Assembly (NCBI RefSeq): GCF_905220415.1
Contig: NC_059539.1
Location: 3,286,001-3,350,000 of the forward strand
Source of the DNA: Colias croceus
Taxonomy: Eukaryota > Arthropoda > Insecta > Lepidoptera > Pieridae
Direction of reading: 5' to 3'
Length of the DNA stretch: 64,000 bases
The position numbers and the translations under genes were made by a program. How positions within the stretch are numbered: the first letter of the stretch is position 1; each line of letters opens with the position of its first letter. Under the pieces are notes generated by a model, which was not told the origin of the DNA, did not search any database, and saw nothing but the letters and a program-made list of their open reading frames with translations. Positions 1 to 12,446 of the stretch are shown piece after piece.

Positions 1-1742
1 AAATATTTTGAAGCGAAATAGTAAATAATATTACATAATATATCTATAATGTAATTGTTACGTATCAAATTTTATACAAAAGGACTTGGTAGGATACGTA
101 TAGACTCTACAACTTTGATTATAAGCTGCATACAAGATCTTCACGGATACATCAAACTTATTAAAACAGTAACCGATTTATTACTAATAAACAAGTCACA
201 ATTATTATTTCAACGTTTGCGAACTTTATAGGATTACATATAGCGAGTCGTCTTCTAGTAAAAAAAATGTTTTAGAGTGTTTAGTTGATAGTTCGTATTT
301 CTATCAAAATTCACGACGACAAACAGATCTCGTAGTTTGAAAAAGAGTTTCCAATATTAGAAAGTTGTTCAAAGTGAAAATATGAAAATTTTCAATTAAA
401 AAATCATAGAAAATCTGCCCCATTCAGGTATCAAATCTTAATAAAACATATTTTTCAACATTTTGAACAATTAATTAGTTGTACCCGTTGTACCCTACGC
501 TTTACCTTCTCAATTTTTGTTAATCATGCCCGAATCAGCTAATTTAGGGTCCGCTTTGATAAATTGCATATTAAACCCCGTACGGAGGTACCACGATATG
601 ACTTTATTGAATTTCTTACCGTGATTTATGCGATGTATTACAAATTTATTATTATCGGATGAAAGCGTTGCGATTATGGCCTTTTGTTGAAAGTTTTTTG
701 ATTGCGGTCTTAATTTTTTTAATTTTCGCAACGGTTTATTAAGTTGCATAGGGCAGATGATACGATTTTCCTTATGTGAAAATTTTGACGATTTTGATTT
801 TCGAAAATGATGGAAATCTGAATCTGAATAAAAAATGGATTCTTCCAAATTGCAGTTTATAGAAATATTGAACTCTTATTGAATCTAGTGTCGTTCTAAA
901 CTTTCTTCAAATCTTAGTGTAATTCTAAACTAGAGCAAACAAAAATCTAATTTCAGTAACATTTACAACAGTATTTCCATACCTACTCTTCATTCTTCTG
1001 AGGATACTTTTTTAACTAAGCATTTCTTGTCTCCAAATATAATGTAAAATAATAATTGTGAACATCTTCATAAAGAATAATATTATAGAGCTGTACTAAG
1101 CTAAAAGTCTACATTTCTAAAGGTGTATAAATCATAGTATATTTAACGACGCATAAATCTTTTAGCTGGTAATTTATTAAATACAGCCAATTGCGTGCTG
1201 AGTTATATCATGATGAAATAGGTAAATAATAAAAGACAATGTTAATAAATGATAGTAACTAATTTAGGTAGGATAGGACATTCAATTTCTTGTCATACCT
1301 ACGTATAAAATTCTGTGTTGGATAATAATGGTGATGCTTACTGAAGGTAAGTGTTTCTAATGAGTTTTCTCAGACAAAAACCATAAACGACCTCCCGACA
1401 ATCCTATAAATATGAAGATACTCAATTAACTAAAACGTTATCGGTACGAAAATTATTATTCTTACAAAAAAATAGGTTGTATCTAGTAGTTTGTGAAAAT
1501 CAAGATTATATTACAGTAGATCATTAGAGTAAGACCACTTTTTTGGACAGAATTTGGAGTATAGCCTAACAAACGATACCACCTTCTATATTAAAACTTC
1601 AATAGTTAATTAAGCCTTTGTTTCTAGATATGAAAATATCATCAGAGTGTTATTGATTCAATAGTAGTTAGTTTAATAGTTATTACATACCTATTCTTCC
1701 TGTGTACCCATTTTAAAGATGCTCTAATAAACTTATGTATTA

Positions 1743-1942
1743 AACTAGCTGCGCTCCGCGGTTTCATCCGCGTGGCTCCGCTCCTGTTGGTCTTAGCGTG
1801 ATGATATATATGTATAGCCTAGAAGCCTTCCTCGATAATGGGCTATCAAACAACGAAAGAATATACAAATCGGACCAGTAGTTCCTGAGATTAGCGCGTT
1901 CAAACAAACAAACAAACTCTTCAACTTTGTATTAGTATAGAT
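1743..1942 (+). repeat. Lepidopteran (GTTT)n-type dispersed repeat, copy 1
   Basis: Begins with a GC-rich head (CTAGCTGCGCTCCGCGG), contains a block matching the copies at 19346 and 35929, and ends in a CAAA-type microsatellite followed by TATTAGTATAGAT. Similar elements are very common in Lepidoptera. The class is unsettled (non-autonomous, possibly a retroelement end). Confidence 0.7.
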
Positions 1943-2663
1943 AACACAATATAATAATAAATCGATTTCTGTGAATTTAAACTAGAAGGTCCCAAGTTTG
2001 CCTGTAAGCCAAAATTTTATATCAATATTTATAATAATTATTTATTATGCGAGCAAGAAAAAATGCAAAATAATGTTATTTTTTTTTTATTATTATATAA
2101 TTATTTAAGAAACATGCAATGCTAAACACACAAACGCGGTACGTTCAATTGAGTTTGACATACAAACCTAGATCATGTACGCTGATTGTTTCATTAACTC
2201 CTGACATTTTGTCGACGCTTTAAATAAATATATGTATTTATAATTATATGTATTATCGTCTATCTTAAGTGTTAATTTATTGTGGAATACACAAAGTATA
2301 CGTTAGTTAACAGAGACTAGACTTAAACGAATTCGAATTTAAAATCATTCTGTGTTGCTAGCAAAATAAACTATCCTACATTTTGTAAGTAAGTATATAA
2401 TATATTTTTGGAAGATATTTTGCACTGGTAGACAATATTACTGCAGCCTTAACCTATTAAAAGTATTGTCTCTTGTTTTTAAAAACAAACTTTCTTTGAA
2501 AGTCTCGCTAGATGTAGTTGCTCTTGCTTATGTTACTAAAAGTATTTTATTTGCATGTATAAATTGAGTTATACTTGAAGTAGACGTTATACCACTTACT
2601 TATTTGGTAGAAAATGAAGAAAGTATAAGTTAGTGGCAGAAAGTATTATCAATTTATACAATA

Positions 2664-2902
2664 ACTAGCTTTCCGCCCGCGGCTTCACCCGCGTTTTGAA
2701 AGAAAAACCCGCATAGTTCCCGTTCCCGTGGGATTTCCGGGATTGCGTCATTTTCCCGGGATAAAAAGAAGCCTATGTCCTTTCACGGGTATCTAAATAT
2801 CTCCATACCAAATTTCATGAAAATTGGTTCAGTAGTTTAGGCGTGATTGAGTAACAGACAGACAGACAGAGTTACTTTCGCATTTATAATATTAGTATGG
2901 AT
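2664..2902 (+). repeat. Lepidopteran (CAGA)n-type dispersed repeat, copy 1
   Basis: Head CTAGCTTTCCGCCCGCGG, a conserved core (CCCGTGGGATTTCCGGGA; GGTTCAGTAGTTTAGGCGTG), a short CAGA microsatellite and a tail ATTAGTATGGAT. The same architecture recurs at 8071 (plus) and, inverted, at 10773, 29480 and 36510. Short open frames across these copies are not genes. Confidence 0.8.
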
Positions 2903-3788
2903 TACATCGTATTAACGAAATCAGAAACAGCACATTTAAATCAGTAAATAAGTGTGTTAAATACTATATGGAAAGATTAATCTCTATATTCTATTATTAT
3001 TTTATAATCATTATTCTTGGACGTCATAAAACGCCTTTGGGCGGTAGTACCTACGGTGTACACTTTAATAAATTGCTTCATTGATTTCTACATCATAATT
3101 ACATTTTCTACACAATATCATTTGAAATATATAATTATACTTATTATATGTATAGCAGTTTTATTGCTAAATATTTCTTGGAGCTTTTACAAATAACTAA
3201 TTGTCAGAATTAACCTTTAATTAATGAGAAACAATTTATGTGATTATAATGTGAAATAAAAATTCATACAGCTTATATAATAGAAAAAGTGCTACAATAA
3301 TATCAAGATGTTCCTTAAGTCTAGTTGAGAAATATGAAAATACTAAAGTATTTAATATTTTAATTTGAAGCCAATTAAAGTTAATTGATAAGATAAGATT
3401 TATAGCTTAATATATTCATTAATTTACTATTGATTGACGAGCTATTGTACAATACATGCGTTTAAAGAATAAAAAGGTCTGGGACGGTAATTCTTAGAAA
3501 CTAATGTAAGGATTTTCCGCAATATACTAAACTATAGAAATAAGCTTTAAACGAATGATCCTTTATATAAATCTACATAATTTTTAAAATTACTACTGTC
3601 TTAACTTAATTAAAAATGTATTTAATTAACGGAATGCATTTTTAAAGCTCACTTCTCTTGAAAAGCTTACAAAGACAAAAGCTCTACATAGAAAATAATT
3701 CAAAAACGGTTTTTAGGATAAATATTTTTTTCTTACAGTTTACAGACAATTTTATTAATGCACATAGCGGGGTACACCAAGAACTTAC

Positions 3789-3850
3789 CACCAAGAGTCA
3801 GTGATGGGCGCAAGCAGCAACAAGCAGGCGGCGACGACGACCGGCCGCAT
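3789..3850 (-). CDS. Wnt6: Putative Wnt6, first coding exon (partial gene, continues left of window)
   Basis: Reading the minus strand, an ATG at 3850 opens a 20-codon exon plus two bases, ending at a canonical donor (GTAAGT from 3788). The peptide begins MRPVVV, runs through a Leu-rich hydrophobic core (residues 7-14) and ends ITDSW with TG left over, so a following G would give Trp-Trp. That is a typical secretory signal peptide. A Trp-Trp pair at the exon 1/2 junction just before AVGSPL is what I recall of vertebrate Wnt6. Position supports the call: Wnt6 lies next to Wnt10 in the insect Wnt9-1-6-10 cluster. It points away from Wnt10. No other Wnt6 exon is in the window, so identity rests on this peptide and on synteny. 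An alternative is the first exon of another secreted protein. Confidence 0.6.
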
Positions 3851-4060
3851 TGTCCCGTGACATCACTGCCTGCCCCCTGCCCTAACCATTCCGTGTATAC
3901 ACGAACTCCATTCGAATAACAAGTCTACGCAAGTGCAAATTGTTCAATATCGTTCGGTACCGAAAATTCGCGGCGTGGCGTGCCCTGTCCGCGGGAGACC
4001 AAGCACCGACTGACGTTCACCTGAGAACACCCCGCCGCACGCGCACAGCAAAACAATTTT
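3851..4060 (-). promoter_or_regulatory. Putative Wnt6 5' UTR and core promoter region
   Basis: A CpG-rich block in an A+T-rich setting lies directly upstream (minus sense) of the putative Wnt6 start. It includes a short upstream ORF whose ATG is at 3863-3861. I see no convincing TATA box, and the transcription start is unknown. Confidence 0.35.
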
Positions 4061-5130
4061 CGCGCTATTTTGGCTAATATTAAGCGAATTAAGCTCCGAA
4101 TGATTAGAAATGCGGAGGGGATACGTGTGTGGGCGATAATAAATTAGCGCTTAGCTCCGATTAATGTATAATCCTGTTTTGGGGTGTAATTAAATTCGTA
4201 TCGATGTCGATTGCCCGTAATAGATGTTTTATGTTCGATCTTTTTAGTTGAATTAGTATGATAGCCATAAAAATAAAACTCCTGTATTATTTTATATTGT
4301 TTATTGCTAATAATCGCTCGGTTTTGGTTCTCGAACAGATTAACTAAGGTTATTTGTAAATTTGATGGACATTATAAACAGATGATGAGGCGAATCGTGC
4401 TCATTTTTCTCTAGAAATTTTAGCAAAGCTTAAGAGCTTACGAAAGTTTTGAGCTATTAAATTATATTATATATCTATTTCCTGTATTAAAAATATAGGA
4501 ATTATTTTTATTTCCAATCTAATAACATAAATTGATTACATTCCATGAATTGAAAGTAAATATCTATAAAAATTAATCATATTACAATAAATCTCTCATC
4601 TTACATAAGTTTGAAATGTCCTTAATTTAATATCCACGAAACAGTCAGTTATATAAATTTGATAGATACAATGCACATTAGAACACAAAACCATTCTAAC
4701 AATTTACCCAACCATTATTTTGCCAACGCACTTATAAAACGTGAAAATCTCGCAATCTCTCCGCCTAACGAATGTATAAAACGAAACAGATTCATAGATT
4801 GTAAGCGTTTGATGGACAGCGAGGCGGGCTACAGATATAAATAGATCACAGGTGAGAAACAGTAATTGTGTTATACAAACAATTCGCAAACACCTGGCCC
4901 TAATGCGCCGAATTGACAAGAATACTGGATGTTTCCTTGTTTAGGTATTTTGTATACTATGTAGATTCAGAGTGCAGCGGTATGAAAGTATGACAACTGT
5001 TACAGATATACGTGTATTTTATAATGTTTTAATCTTTGATAAAGTATTAGCTGAAGAATTTTCCATTACAAAGTGCATTTTATTGTATGATAATGAATAT
5101 ATCGGTAAACATAATATTGTATTATTATTT

Positions 5131-5459
5131 ACTAGCTTCCGCCCGCGACTCCGTCCGCGCGGATGTCGGTCTTCGCGTGGATGGTTATTTCTCCATTTTG
5201 AGTACCTCTGTCAATAACATCTTATAAATATCTATTGGACCCAATTCCCAAATACGGCTAGGCCTATAATAATACGCAACGTGTGTTCGCGGTTCTACGG
5301 AACAACGTGTATGGATAAAACTCTAAAATTAAGATTAATTTTTTTCTACGTATTTTTCCAGGATAAAAAGTATCCTATTTTACGCCCAGGATAATAAGGT
5401 ATAATTATACCAAGTTTCATCGAAATCGAACCGCTAGTTTTCACGTGATGCCTTCACAT

Positions 5460-5512
<53 letters not shown>

Positions 5513-5632
5513 AATTTTTTTAATCACATATTTGGGTTTGGTATCGATCCAGTAACACCCCCTGCTATTTATTTTTTCAATATTTTCAATGTACAGAATT
5601 GACCCTTCTACAGATTTATTATAAGTATAGAT
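5131..5632 (+). repeat. Long lepidopteran (CAGA)n-type repeat, full-looking copy
   Basis: Head CTAGCTTCCGCCCGCGAC, then a body that matches the inverted copy at 20893-21324 (shared TTTTTCCAGGATAAAA, GGTATCGATCCAGTAAC and AATTGACCCTTCTACAG blocks), a long CAGA array at about 5460-5509, and a tail ending AAGTATAGAT. Roughly 500 bp. It shares its head and tail style with the shorter family at 2664 and elsewhere, so the two are probably related non-autonomous elements. Confidence 0.75.
5460..5509 (+). repeat. (CAGA)n microsatellite inside the repeat at 5131
   Basis: About a dozen uninterrupted CAGA units. The homologous position in the 20893 copy holds only about five GTCT units, so the array length varies between copies. 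Confidence 0.95.
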
Positions 5633-6973
5633 GAGTAGACTGGTAGTAGTAGTAGTATGCTTTCAGAAAGTATAGGTACTTTTAATGACTTCAAAGTAAG
5701 TACAGCAATGTTGAAGACGGAGAAATTTTCGATTCGCTTCTTATTGGTGCTTTTTAAATATGTGAAATATACGATAAAATAATGCTTTTTTATACTCTAA
5801 TTGTAAATTAGTTATTGGTTATATTTTCAATAAAGCTCAGAAAATACTTCATTCAATTTAATATAATAAATCAATATTATGTAAGAAGTCAGACACGTAT
5901 AAAACAGTGCTTTTCAAAGTACGATTACCTAATTCCAAAATCACCTTAACGGGAATACGACAGGGCAATACCAATCAAAGCTACACAGATGGATTCCAGA
6001 CAGTATAATTTATTATGTCTTTGTCACTGACCACCTAACACAACACTACGTTAATATTTATGTAGTTTTCTATCAACGGGCGAAGCGCATTATAATACTG
6101 GCTCAATAAATCTAACCACTGTTTACAATAGTGTATGTTTTTGACATTAATGGCGTAATAAAAAGCATTAGTTAAGTGGGAGTCGGTAATGGTATTCAGG
6201 TATTATGTCTAATTCATGAAGTTTGCGCTTTTATGGATTTGTAGTTGCGTTTAATTGGGTTATATATTTGTTATACAAATGTTATGGTGATGTAGAATTA
6301 AGATTTTAATTTCTAATTAAGGAGAATTATTTATTTGAGACAAAAATGAGATGAGAAATTATGATTTTTCTATATAATAGATAAAATAGGTATCGTAAAT
6401 ATTTGAAATGTTATGATGACGTTAAACTAAGGATTTGAATTGTAATTAAATAGTGTGATTTATATAACACGTAAAAGTCTTAAAGTAATAATCTTTCTAT
6501 ATAATAGAATAGTTAAAATTGTAATAAATTATTAAACATTGGTAAATATTAAATAAAACGATAACAAGTCCATACAATAAAAAAAATTACGAAAGATTAT
6601 TCCAACTTCTACAAATATCTAAGAGCTGAACATCAAAGAACAAATGAATTGTTTGAAAAGTATTTTACAAACGGTTCAAGGAAAGTATATTTTGTATATT
6701 TTGTATAGAGTATTTCGAAGTTCTGTGTATCAGTTGTTTGTATTAAAAGTGAATATTTGCAGCTGTACGAAGTTGATGAAATCGTAATATTATTATTATG
6801 ATAGACGTTTTGTAATGTTGGAAAATTGTGAATAAGTATTTCCTTTGTAATCATTGTAATCAGTTTGAAAGACTAGAACGATGAAGACTGATGTCTTAGT
6901 TTCGTTTGCTATCAGATAAGAATGATTTTTCCGATTTTCTCTAAATGAAAACAGATTTTTGAAAGATACTTTA

Positions 6974-7400
6974 TACAGGGTGTCCCACTATTGGTAGGTA
7001 TACTAAGCGCGACTTGTAGATGACTTATTACTTATTACATACACTGATCACGTAAAAAATACTTAAACAACAAAATTACGTCAAAAATGTTTGCTAAATT
7101 TTTCCTGAAAATCCATGTTTTCTTCTCTAGCTTCGCGCAACCGGCATATAGGTACCTACCGCTTCTCTAATGTGAGCATTTTGTCTATGAAAACATAATC
7201 TTAAACGATAGCTCATGTGCTGGTGGCAAAGTAGGGCAGGTTGCTTGTTATGGGTGTACAGTTGTACACATAGAGTTTTAAGAATTCATCTATTTGAAAA
7301 AAAAATGCGTCTGGAATTTTATAAGTATTTTTTACGTACTCAGCGTATGCAAAACTATAACCTCCTTTGAGCTGAGTATACCAACAGTGGGACACCTGTA
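6974..7400. mobile_element. Mariner-type MITE with terminal inverted repeats
   Basis: The left end TACAGGGTGTCCCAC is answered by GTGGGACACCTGTA at the right end, with further inverted matching inside (GGTATAC / GTATACC). A TA dinucleotide flanks each side (6972-6973 and 7401-7402), as expected for Tc1/mariner insertion. The ACAGGGTGTCCCA end is typical of insect mariner-like MITEs. No transposase frame is present; the 71-codon open frame crossing the right end is incidental. Confidence 0.7.
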
Positions 7401-8070
7401 TACTTATACCTTGCTTATACCTAAACACAATGGACAGGTATAATATTATGTCAACATTAAAAAAAAATGATGCATACCTATTTAGGTATTATGATAAACC
7501 GCAAAAATTAATAAATACTCTACATCAAGCTGTTAAAAATAGGGGTGATTACATTTTATAATATTATAACATACCTAAGTACTTACATAATATTATTTAC
7601 TTACTATTATACTATACCATTTACATACCAAGTTTTTACACAAAGTCGGGGTATATAACTAGTAATCCTGTAGATAAAACCAATACTCATGACTAAATAA
7701 CCCACTTGTACGTAGGTACTTGGGTGCAAACAAAATAAGTGAAGAATACTTGAGCACTTCACTTAAAACGATTCCGATGTACCAACTACTTAAACTATTT
7801 AAACCTTTTTTCAATAAGGAAAATAGATTTTTGAGTTAGTCTAAAATTTAATCATAAAATACAAGTTTTTAAATTTATATTTTTGATTAAATGATGCAAA
7901 AAAGTCTAAAAAATAAATAAAAATAACAAATAAAGGCTCTGTATTGGCATATAAAAATAAACTATTTTTAATTTACAACCATTTAATTACGGAATAAAAT
8001 ACTTATATATTATGATTATGAGAAACGAAATGCATGACAGTAGGTATATTATTTTTCTAGAATATTTATA

Positions 8071-8312
8071 ACTAGCTTTCCACCCGCAGCTTCGCCCGCG
8101 CAGTCAAAGAAAAACCCGCATAGTTCCCGTTCCCGTGGGATTTCCGGGATAAAACCTATCCTATTTCCCGGGGTAAAATGTAGCCTATATCCTTTCTTGG
8201 TAATCAAAATATCTCTATGCCAAATTTCATGCAAATTGGTTCAGTAGTGGCGTGATTGAGTAACAGTCAGACAGACAGAGTTACTTTCGCATTTATAATA
8301 TTAGTATGGATA
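8071..8312 (+). repeat. Lepidopteran (CAGA)n-type dispersed repeat, copy 2
   Basis: Same head, core and ATTAGTATGGAT tail as the element at 2664, with a short degenerate CAGA array. Confidence 0.8.
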
Positions 8313-10772
8313 ATAGACTCTAAAATACTAAATATTCAAATAAATCATTTTAAATTCCCAGTGTTAATTAATTCATTACTTAAATCAAGTTATTTCATAT
8401 AGATCTTAATAACTTACTCATGTTCGAAGACTATAAACCATTTTGTTTACGACTTAAAAAGCTTAAAACTAATGGTTGTTCAATCATCAAATATAATTAA
8501 AGAATAATAACCAATCAATTAAAATTATGCTAAGAATCCATTCACCTTTAGTGACGTAACCATGCATGTAACCACATGTCGACGGAATAGATAATTATAC
8601 AAAAGCCCGGGCTTTATTGACTCCTTGTTTTACATTATTTAAATGAAACTATAAAAAAATGAGCGTTAGTGATGCCTCATAATATGTAGATTGTAGGAAC
8701 ATCGGTATATGTCACAGAAATAAATTGTAACAAAAATTATACTGGTCTTTGCATTTATAAATAATGTTAAGGCAAAAATTATTCAGTAACTGATACATAA
8801 TTTTATTATAATATCAATCCTTAGATTGTGATTCCTATTTCAATCCAAAATTTAATATTATTAATTTGCAAACCCATTCCACGGAAACAAATCACGATTT
8901 TAAAAAGTTATTATTTTTTATATACATTAAATTAATTGTTGCTAAAGCAAATACAATAAAACATCACGTAATATTTTAATTAAAATTGAAAATACATCGA
9001 TGTTCTAATGTGACATCACTATCGTTATCGCATCATCGATTAAAACATTTTGATTAGCTTTCAACTTACGAACGTCATCTCAGCTTAACAAAAACGTCGT
9101 AAACGCCGTGCAGGTTACTACAAAACCTGACATACCAGTTACGTTGGTAAATTAAATCCATACATTAGATCCATAATATGGTGCTAGATGGCTGTAACAG
9201 AATAAGACGTGATGCCACCCTAGTCAAGTGACTGTGCATGATTGTATCGATAAGATCTTAGATCAGTGTATCGATATGTCTGTAACGGACACTCGACATC
9301 CCTATTCAAGTCGTGAGCTTGACGAAAAATATAATGAATTGTGACTTTTAATGACTCGAATAGAAAAAGATATGTATTGCTGATGGTCTAATGGAAGGAT
9401 AGATATAATCGAATATTTCGAATGCTTTTAATTATTTCGATACATTTAATGTTCGATTACGTGGTAGTTTGATCATGGATGTTTTTCTCACAGCGTCAAA
9501 CTCCATCATTGGAGGATGTAATTGTTGTAAAAAGTATTTTATAGTTTTTACTAAAAATGCCATGTAAAATTAATAAAACCTTATTCATTATTTTTAAATA
9601 GGGATACTTTTTAATACCCACAGTAAGGTATTTTATAGGGCAGAACCAGGCAGAACACAGCTAATTTTAACAAAAAATATTTCATAAGTGCAGAGGTATG
9701 CAAAGCTCTTAGCTTAAATGATTAAGTTTATAAAATCTATAAGTATGTTCTGATTAGCTTGTCTGTCATATATGAGTAGAGAGAATAAACTAATTCGAGA
9801 GAAAAGTAGAGAGAAAAAGCTATCAGGGACATTATCAATAAGTGTTAAAACCTTCAAACCTTCAAAATTCCAATAAAACTAAACTTTTGGAATAACTTTA
9901 GTCAAATTTCCCACAGTAATGACCATAAAGCTAAGTGTCAAAGTGCGAAGCGACAAATATATTGTTTTCCGATTTGCCGGTGACCGAATTGTGAAAATAA
10001 TTAGCGCTTCAAAAATGGTATTTTGCTCTGCGCAATAAATGTTTACGATTCATTGTTCTGTTAGACGGGGAATACTGTGGATAAAGCTGGTAAATGTGGG
10101 CATTTTATGAGACATTTTCTTTACTGCCCTCTTGGTCTAGTTGATACTATGTAGACTTTATACCTATTTGGGAACGGTGGTTCATAATGTTAAGGTTTAG
10201 GAATTATAAAGCTCTTAAGATAAAAATTCGTCTATAGTAGGTTAAAAGAGAGAAAATAGAGTGAGCTTTAAAATTTTGCATAAGCTACAACGCCGAAATA
10301 CTACATTTTCATTGATACATAGAGCGTGATAGAGCGTAGTTAGACAAAATTTTATGCCTTTACCAGAGATTTTTGTCAAAATTTTTAATCTTATTACTTA
10401 TTGATAGCAAATGATTATGAGTATTTAGTATATAAGTATGATTTTATCCTTTTAACTTCAATTCGTTAAAATAATTACTAACATTAAACCATATCCTCAC
10501 TAATCTTACTTTAAAACAAACGTTGTCGGAAAATTCATAACAACACAAGTTTTAATATTTCATTATTAGCAGACCATTAAAGAAATGTTTAACTAATTAG
10601 TCGAACAACCATTGTTTATGTTATTGGTGAGGTAGCGGGTACTTCTGAGGTTTAGTTGTACTCAATTAGTGAGCAATGTTGAATTGTGTCAGTATACAAT
10701 TAATCTAGAACACAAGACGCGTTAGTATAACAGTAAGGCAATCCTTAGATAATTTATATTTTGTTCACCTAT

Positions 10773-11016
10773 ATCCATACTAATATTATAAATGCGAAAG
10801 TAAGTCTGTCTGTCTGTCTGTTACTCAATCACGCCTTAACTACTGAACCAATTTGCATGAAATTTGGTATAGAGATATTTTGATACCTGAGAAAGGACAT
10901 AGGCTACTTTTTACCCCGGGAAATAGGATAGATTAATCCCGGATAATCCCACGGGAACGGGAACTATGCGGGTTTTTCTTTACTGCGCGGGCGAAGCTGC
11001 GGGTGGAAAGCTAGTA
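10773..11016 (-). repeat. Lepidopteran (CAGA)n-type dispersed repeat, copy 3
   Basis: Inverted copy of the 2664/8071 element: starts ATCCATACTAATATTATAAA, has a TCTG array, and ends with the GC-rich GCGGGTGGAAAGCTAGT head. Confidence 0.8.
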
Positions 11017-11186
11017 ATTTATATATGACTGCTGGTCTACACCCGCGTGGACAACGAAAAATCCGCGCCATTATTTTTTCCAAAATAAAATGTGATGAAA
11101 GCAGAGTTTTAACCTTGTACTTCTTCAATTTTTCGAATACATCATGACTAGACATCAATAAATATCTAATGCTTTACGCCAGCTTA

Positions 11187-11556
11187 GGGCGGCCGTACAC
11201 GGACCGCTTCAAGCAGTTAAGACCAACCGCTTGAAGCCGCGACCGCGCGGTGAACTATAGGCATTCATTCACTGCCGTACACGTGACGGCTCGAGCCGTC
11301 GCGACCGCTTCAAGCCGTCAACTGCATGACGAAATTCCACCGTGCCGTTGACGGCTCGCGAGCGGTCGTGAGGCATACACTGACTGCTCGAGCCGTTGAC
11401 TGCGCTAGAGCCGTCGACGGTTCCCTTCCCCCCTGAAAATCAATGACTTGACTAGTCAAAAAAATCGACGGCTCGAGCAGTTGACGCCGACCGCTCGAGC
11501 CGTCCGTGTACGTCGCTCAGCCGTTAACTGCTCGAGCGGTCCGTGTACGGCCGCCC
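11187..11556. mobile_element. MITE, probably PIF/Harbinger type, with TTA target duplication
   Basis: A 370-bp G+C-rich element begins GGGCGGCCGTACACGGACCG and ends with its inverted repeat. It is flanked on both sides by TTA (11184-11186 and 11557-11559), which fits the 3-bp duplication of PIF/Harbinger elements. The interior is packed with short direct and inverted repeats built on GGCTCGAGC and AGCGGTC. It has no coding capacity. Confidence 0.75.
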
Positions 11557-12361
11557 TTAAAGCTACGTGTTTGTAAATGACTCTTTGTACTACTTATGGA
11601 AAGAATTTAAGTTGTATTTTCGTTTTTTACATACAATCAAAATAATATATTCCTATGCAAATAATAAGTCTTTGTTATGTACAGATGAAGACAAAAAAAC
11701 TTCATGATACGGTTAAAAATTCTCCAGCGCTTTGCAAAACTTTCCATGCGTTTACCTTCCAATTATACCCGATTAAGTTAATAGTGACCCCTTCATGTGT
11801 CACATATATTTAAATGCCTCAACTGAGTCATTTGTATCCAGCAAATGAGTCACAATATGAATTCAACTAATTTGTTATGTTCCCATGGTTCTGTTGGTCG
11901 GAGCGCGAGGAATTTTGGCGCTTTCGACCATACTGTTCCCACACCTACCTACCGCGATTTGGCTAATTTATTGATTTATATAGGCCATTAATAATAATGT
12001 CCTCTGCGCTGAATTGCAAGGGATAAGCCTCAGGCGACAGGAGTTGTGGCGAAGTTAAAAAATTATTTAGTACGCTCGTACTCGGGAGCAAGGTTCACAT
12101 TATAAATGACCAAAACAGAGGATTTTTCTCGATTACTTAGGTACTTTTAAAAATGCTAGAACCTAATCATTTTTCGTTAAGATCTACTCGCTATTTCGTG
12201 TACTTTTTGAGCCTATTTTATCCATAATATGTATGTTCTCCTTCTCACAAATTGATCAATTTATTTCCTAGTGAAATAAAATATGTTTGTCTAAAAATTA
12301 TAAATCAAACTACTTATAATTAATATCTATTACCAAACAGTTCTGGGGTATGAGGAACAAA

Positions 12362-12370
12362 ATAAAAAAA
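12362..12370 (-). terminator. RNA polymerase III terminator of tRNA-Gly
   Basis: On the minus strand a run of seven T residues begins about 7 bases past the mature 3' end of the tRNA. Confidence 0.7.
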
Positions 12371-12376
12371 GTACAT

Positions 12377-12446
12377 GCACTGCCCGGGAATCGAACCCGG
12401 GTCGCAAGAATGGGAATCTTGCATGATACCACTACACCAGCAGTGC
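12377..12446 (-). tRNA. tRNA-Gly (anticodon CCC)
   Basis: On the minus strand the sequence folds as a tRNA. The 7-bp acceptor stem is GCACTGC/GCAGTGC. The anticodon stem CAAGA/TCTTG closes the loop TTCCCAT, giving anticodon CCC. The T arm carries the GGTTCGATTCC B box and the D arm the GTGTAGTGG A-box region. The anticodon and T arms match what I recall of animal tRNA-Gly(CCC). No intron is seen. Just downstream in transcript sense is a T run (A run at 12364-12370 on the plus strand), a good RNA polymerase III terminator. The gene appears intact. Confidence 0.93.

Larger units (their letters stand above)
1..3786 (-). other. Putative Wnt6 intron 1 (non-coding)
   Basis: If the minus-strand exon at 3789-3850 is Wnt6 exon 1, this A+T-rich stretch is the start of its first intron. 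I see no Wnt exon 2 signature on the minus strand here (no block encoding a Cys-rich CQxQF...RWNC segment), so exon 2 must lie left of the window. The stretch holds two lepidopteran repeats (1743-1942 and 2664-2902). A 112-codon open frame at 510-848 (minus) is Lys/Asn-rich and not recognised; its length is near what chance gives in DNA of this composition. Confidence 0.45.
4061..12376. other. Intergenic region, left part (putative Wnt6 to tRNA-Gly)
   Basis: No supported gene. The sequence is A+T rich, with interspersed repeats at 5131, 6974, 8071, 10773 and 11187 (listed separately). The open frames of 60-81 codons here are either inside repeats or of chance length. If Wnt6 and Wnt10 are divergent, the stretch may hold shared enhancers, but nothing in the bases proves it. 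Confidence 0.5.

Noticed and set aside
510..848. 112-codon minus-strand ORF near the left edge
   Set aside because: Lys/Asn/Phe-rich, no recognisable domain, no splice or promoter support, and the length is near the maximum expected by chance in 64 kb of A+T-rich DNA.
5460..5509. CAGA array as a CRISPR-like or functional tandem array
   Set aside because: Simple 4-bp microsatellite inside a known type of lepidopteran repeat; no spacers.
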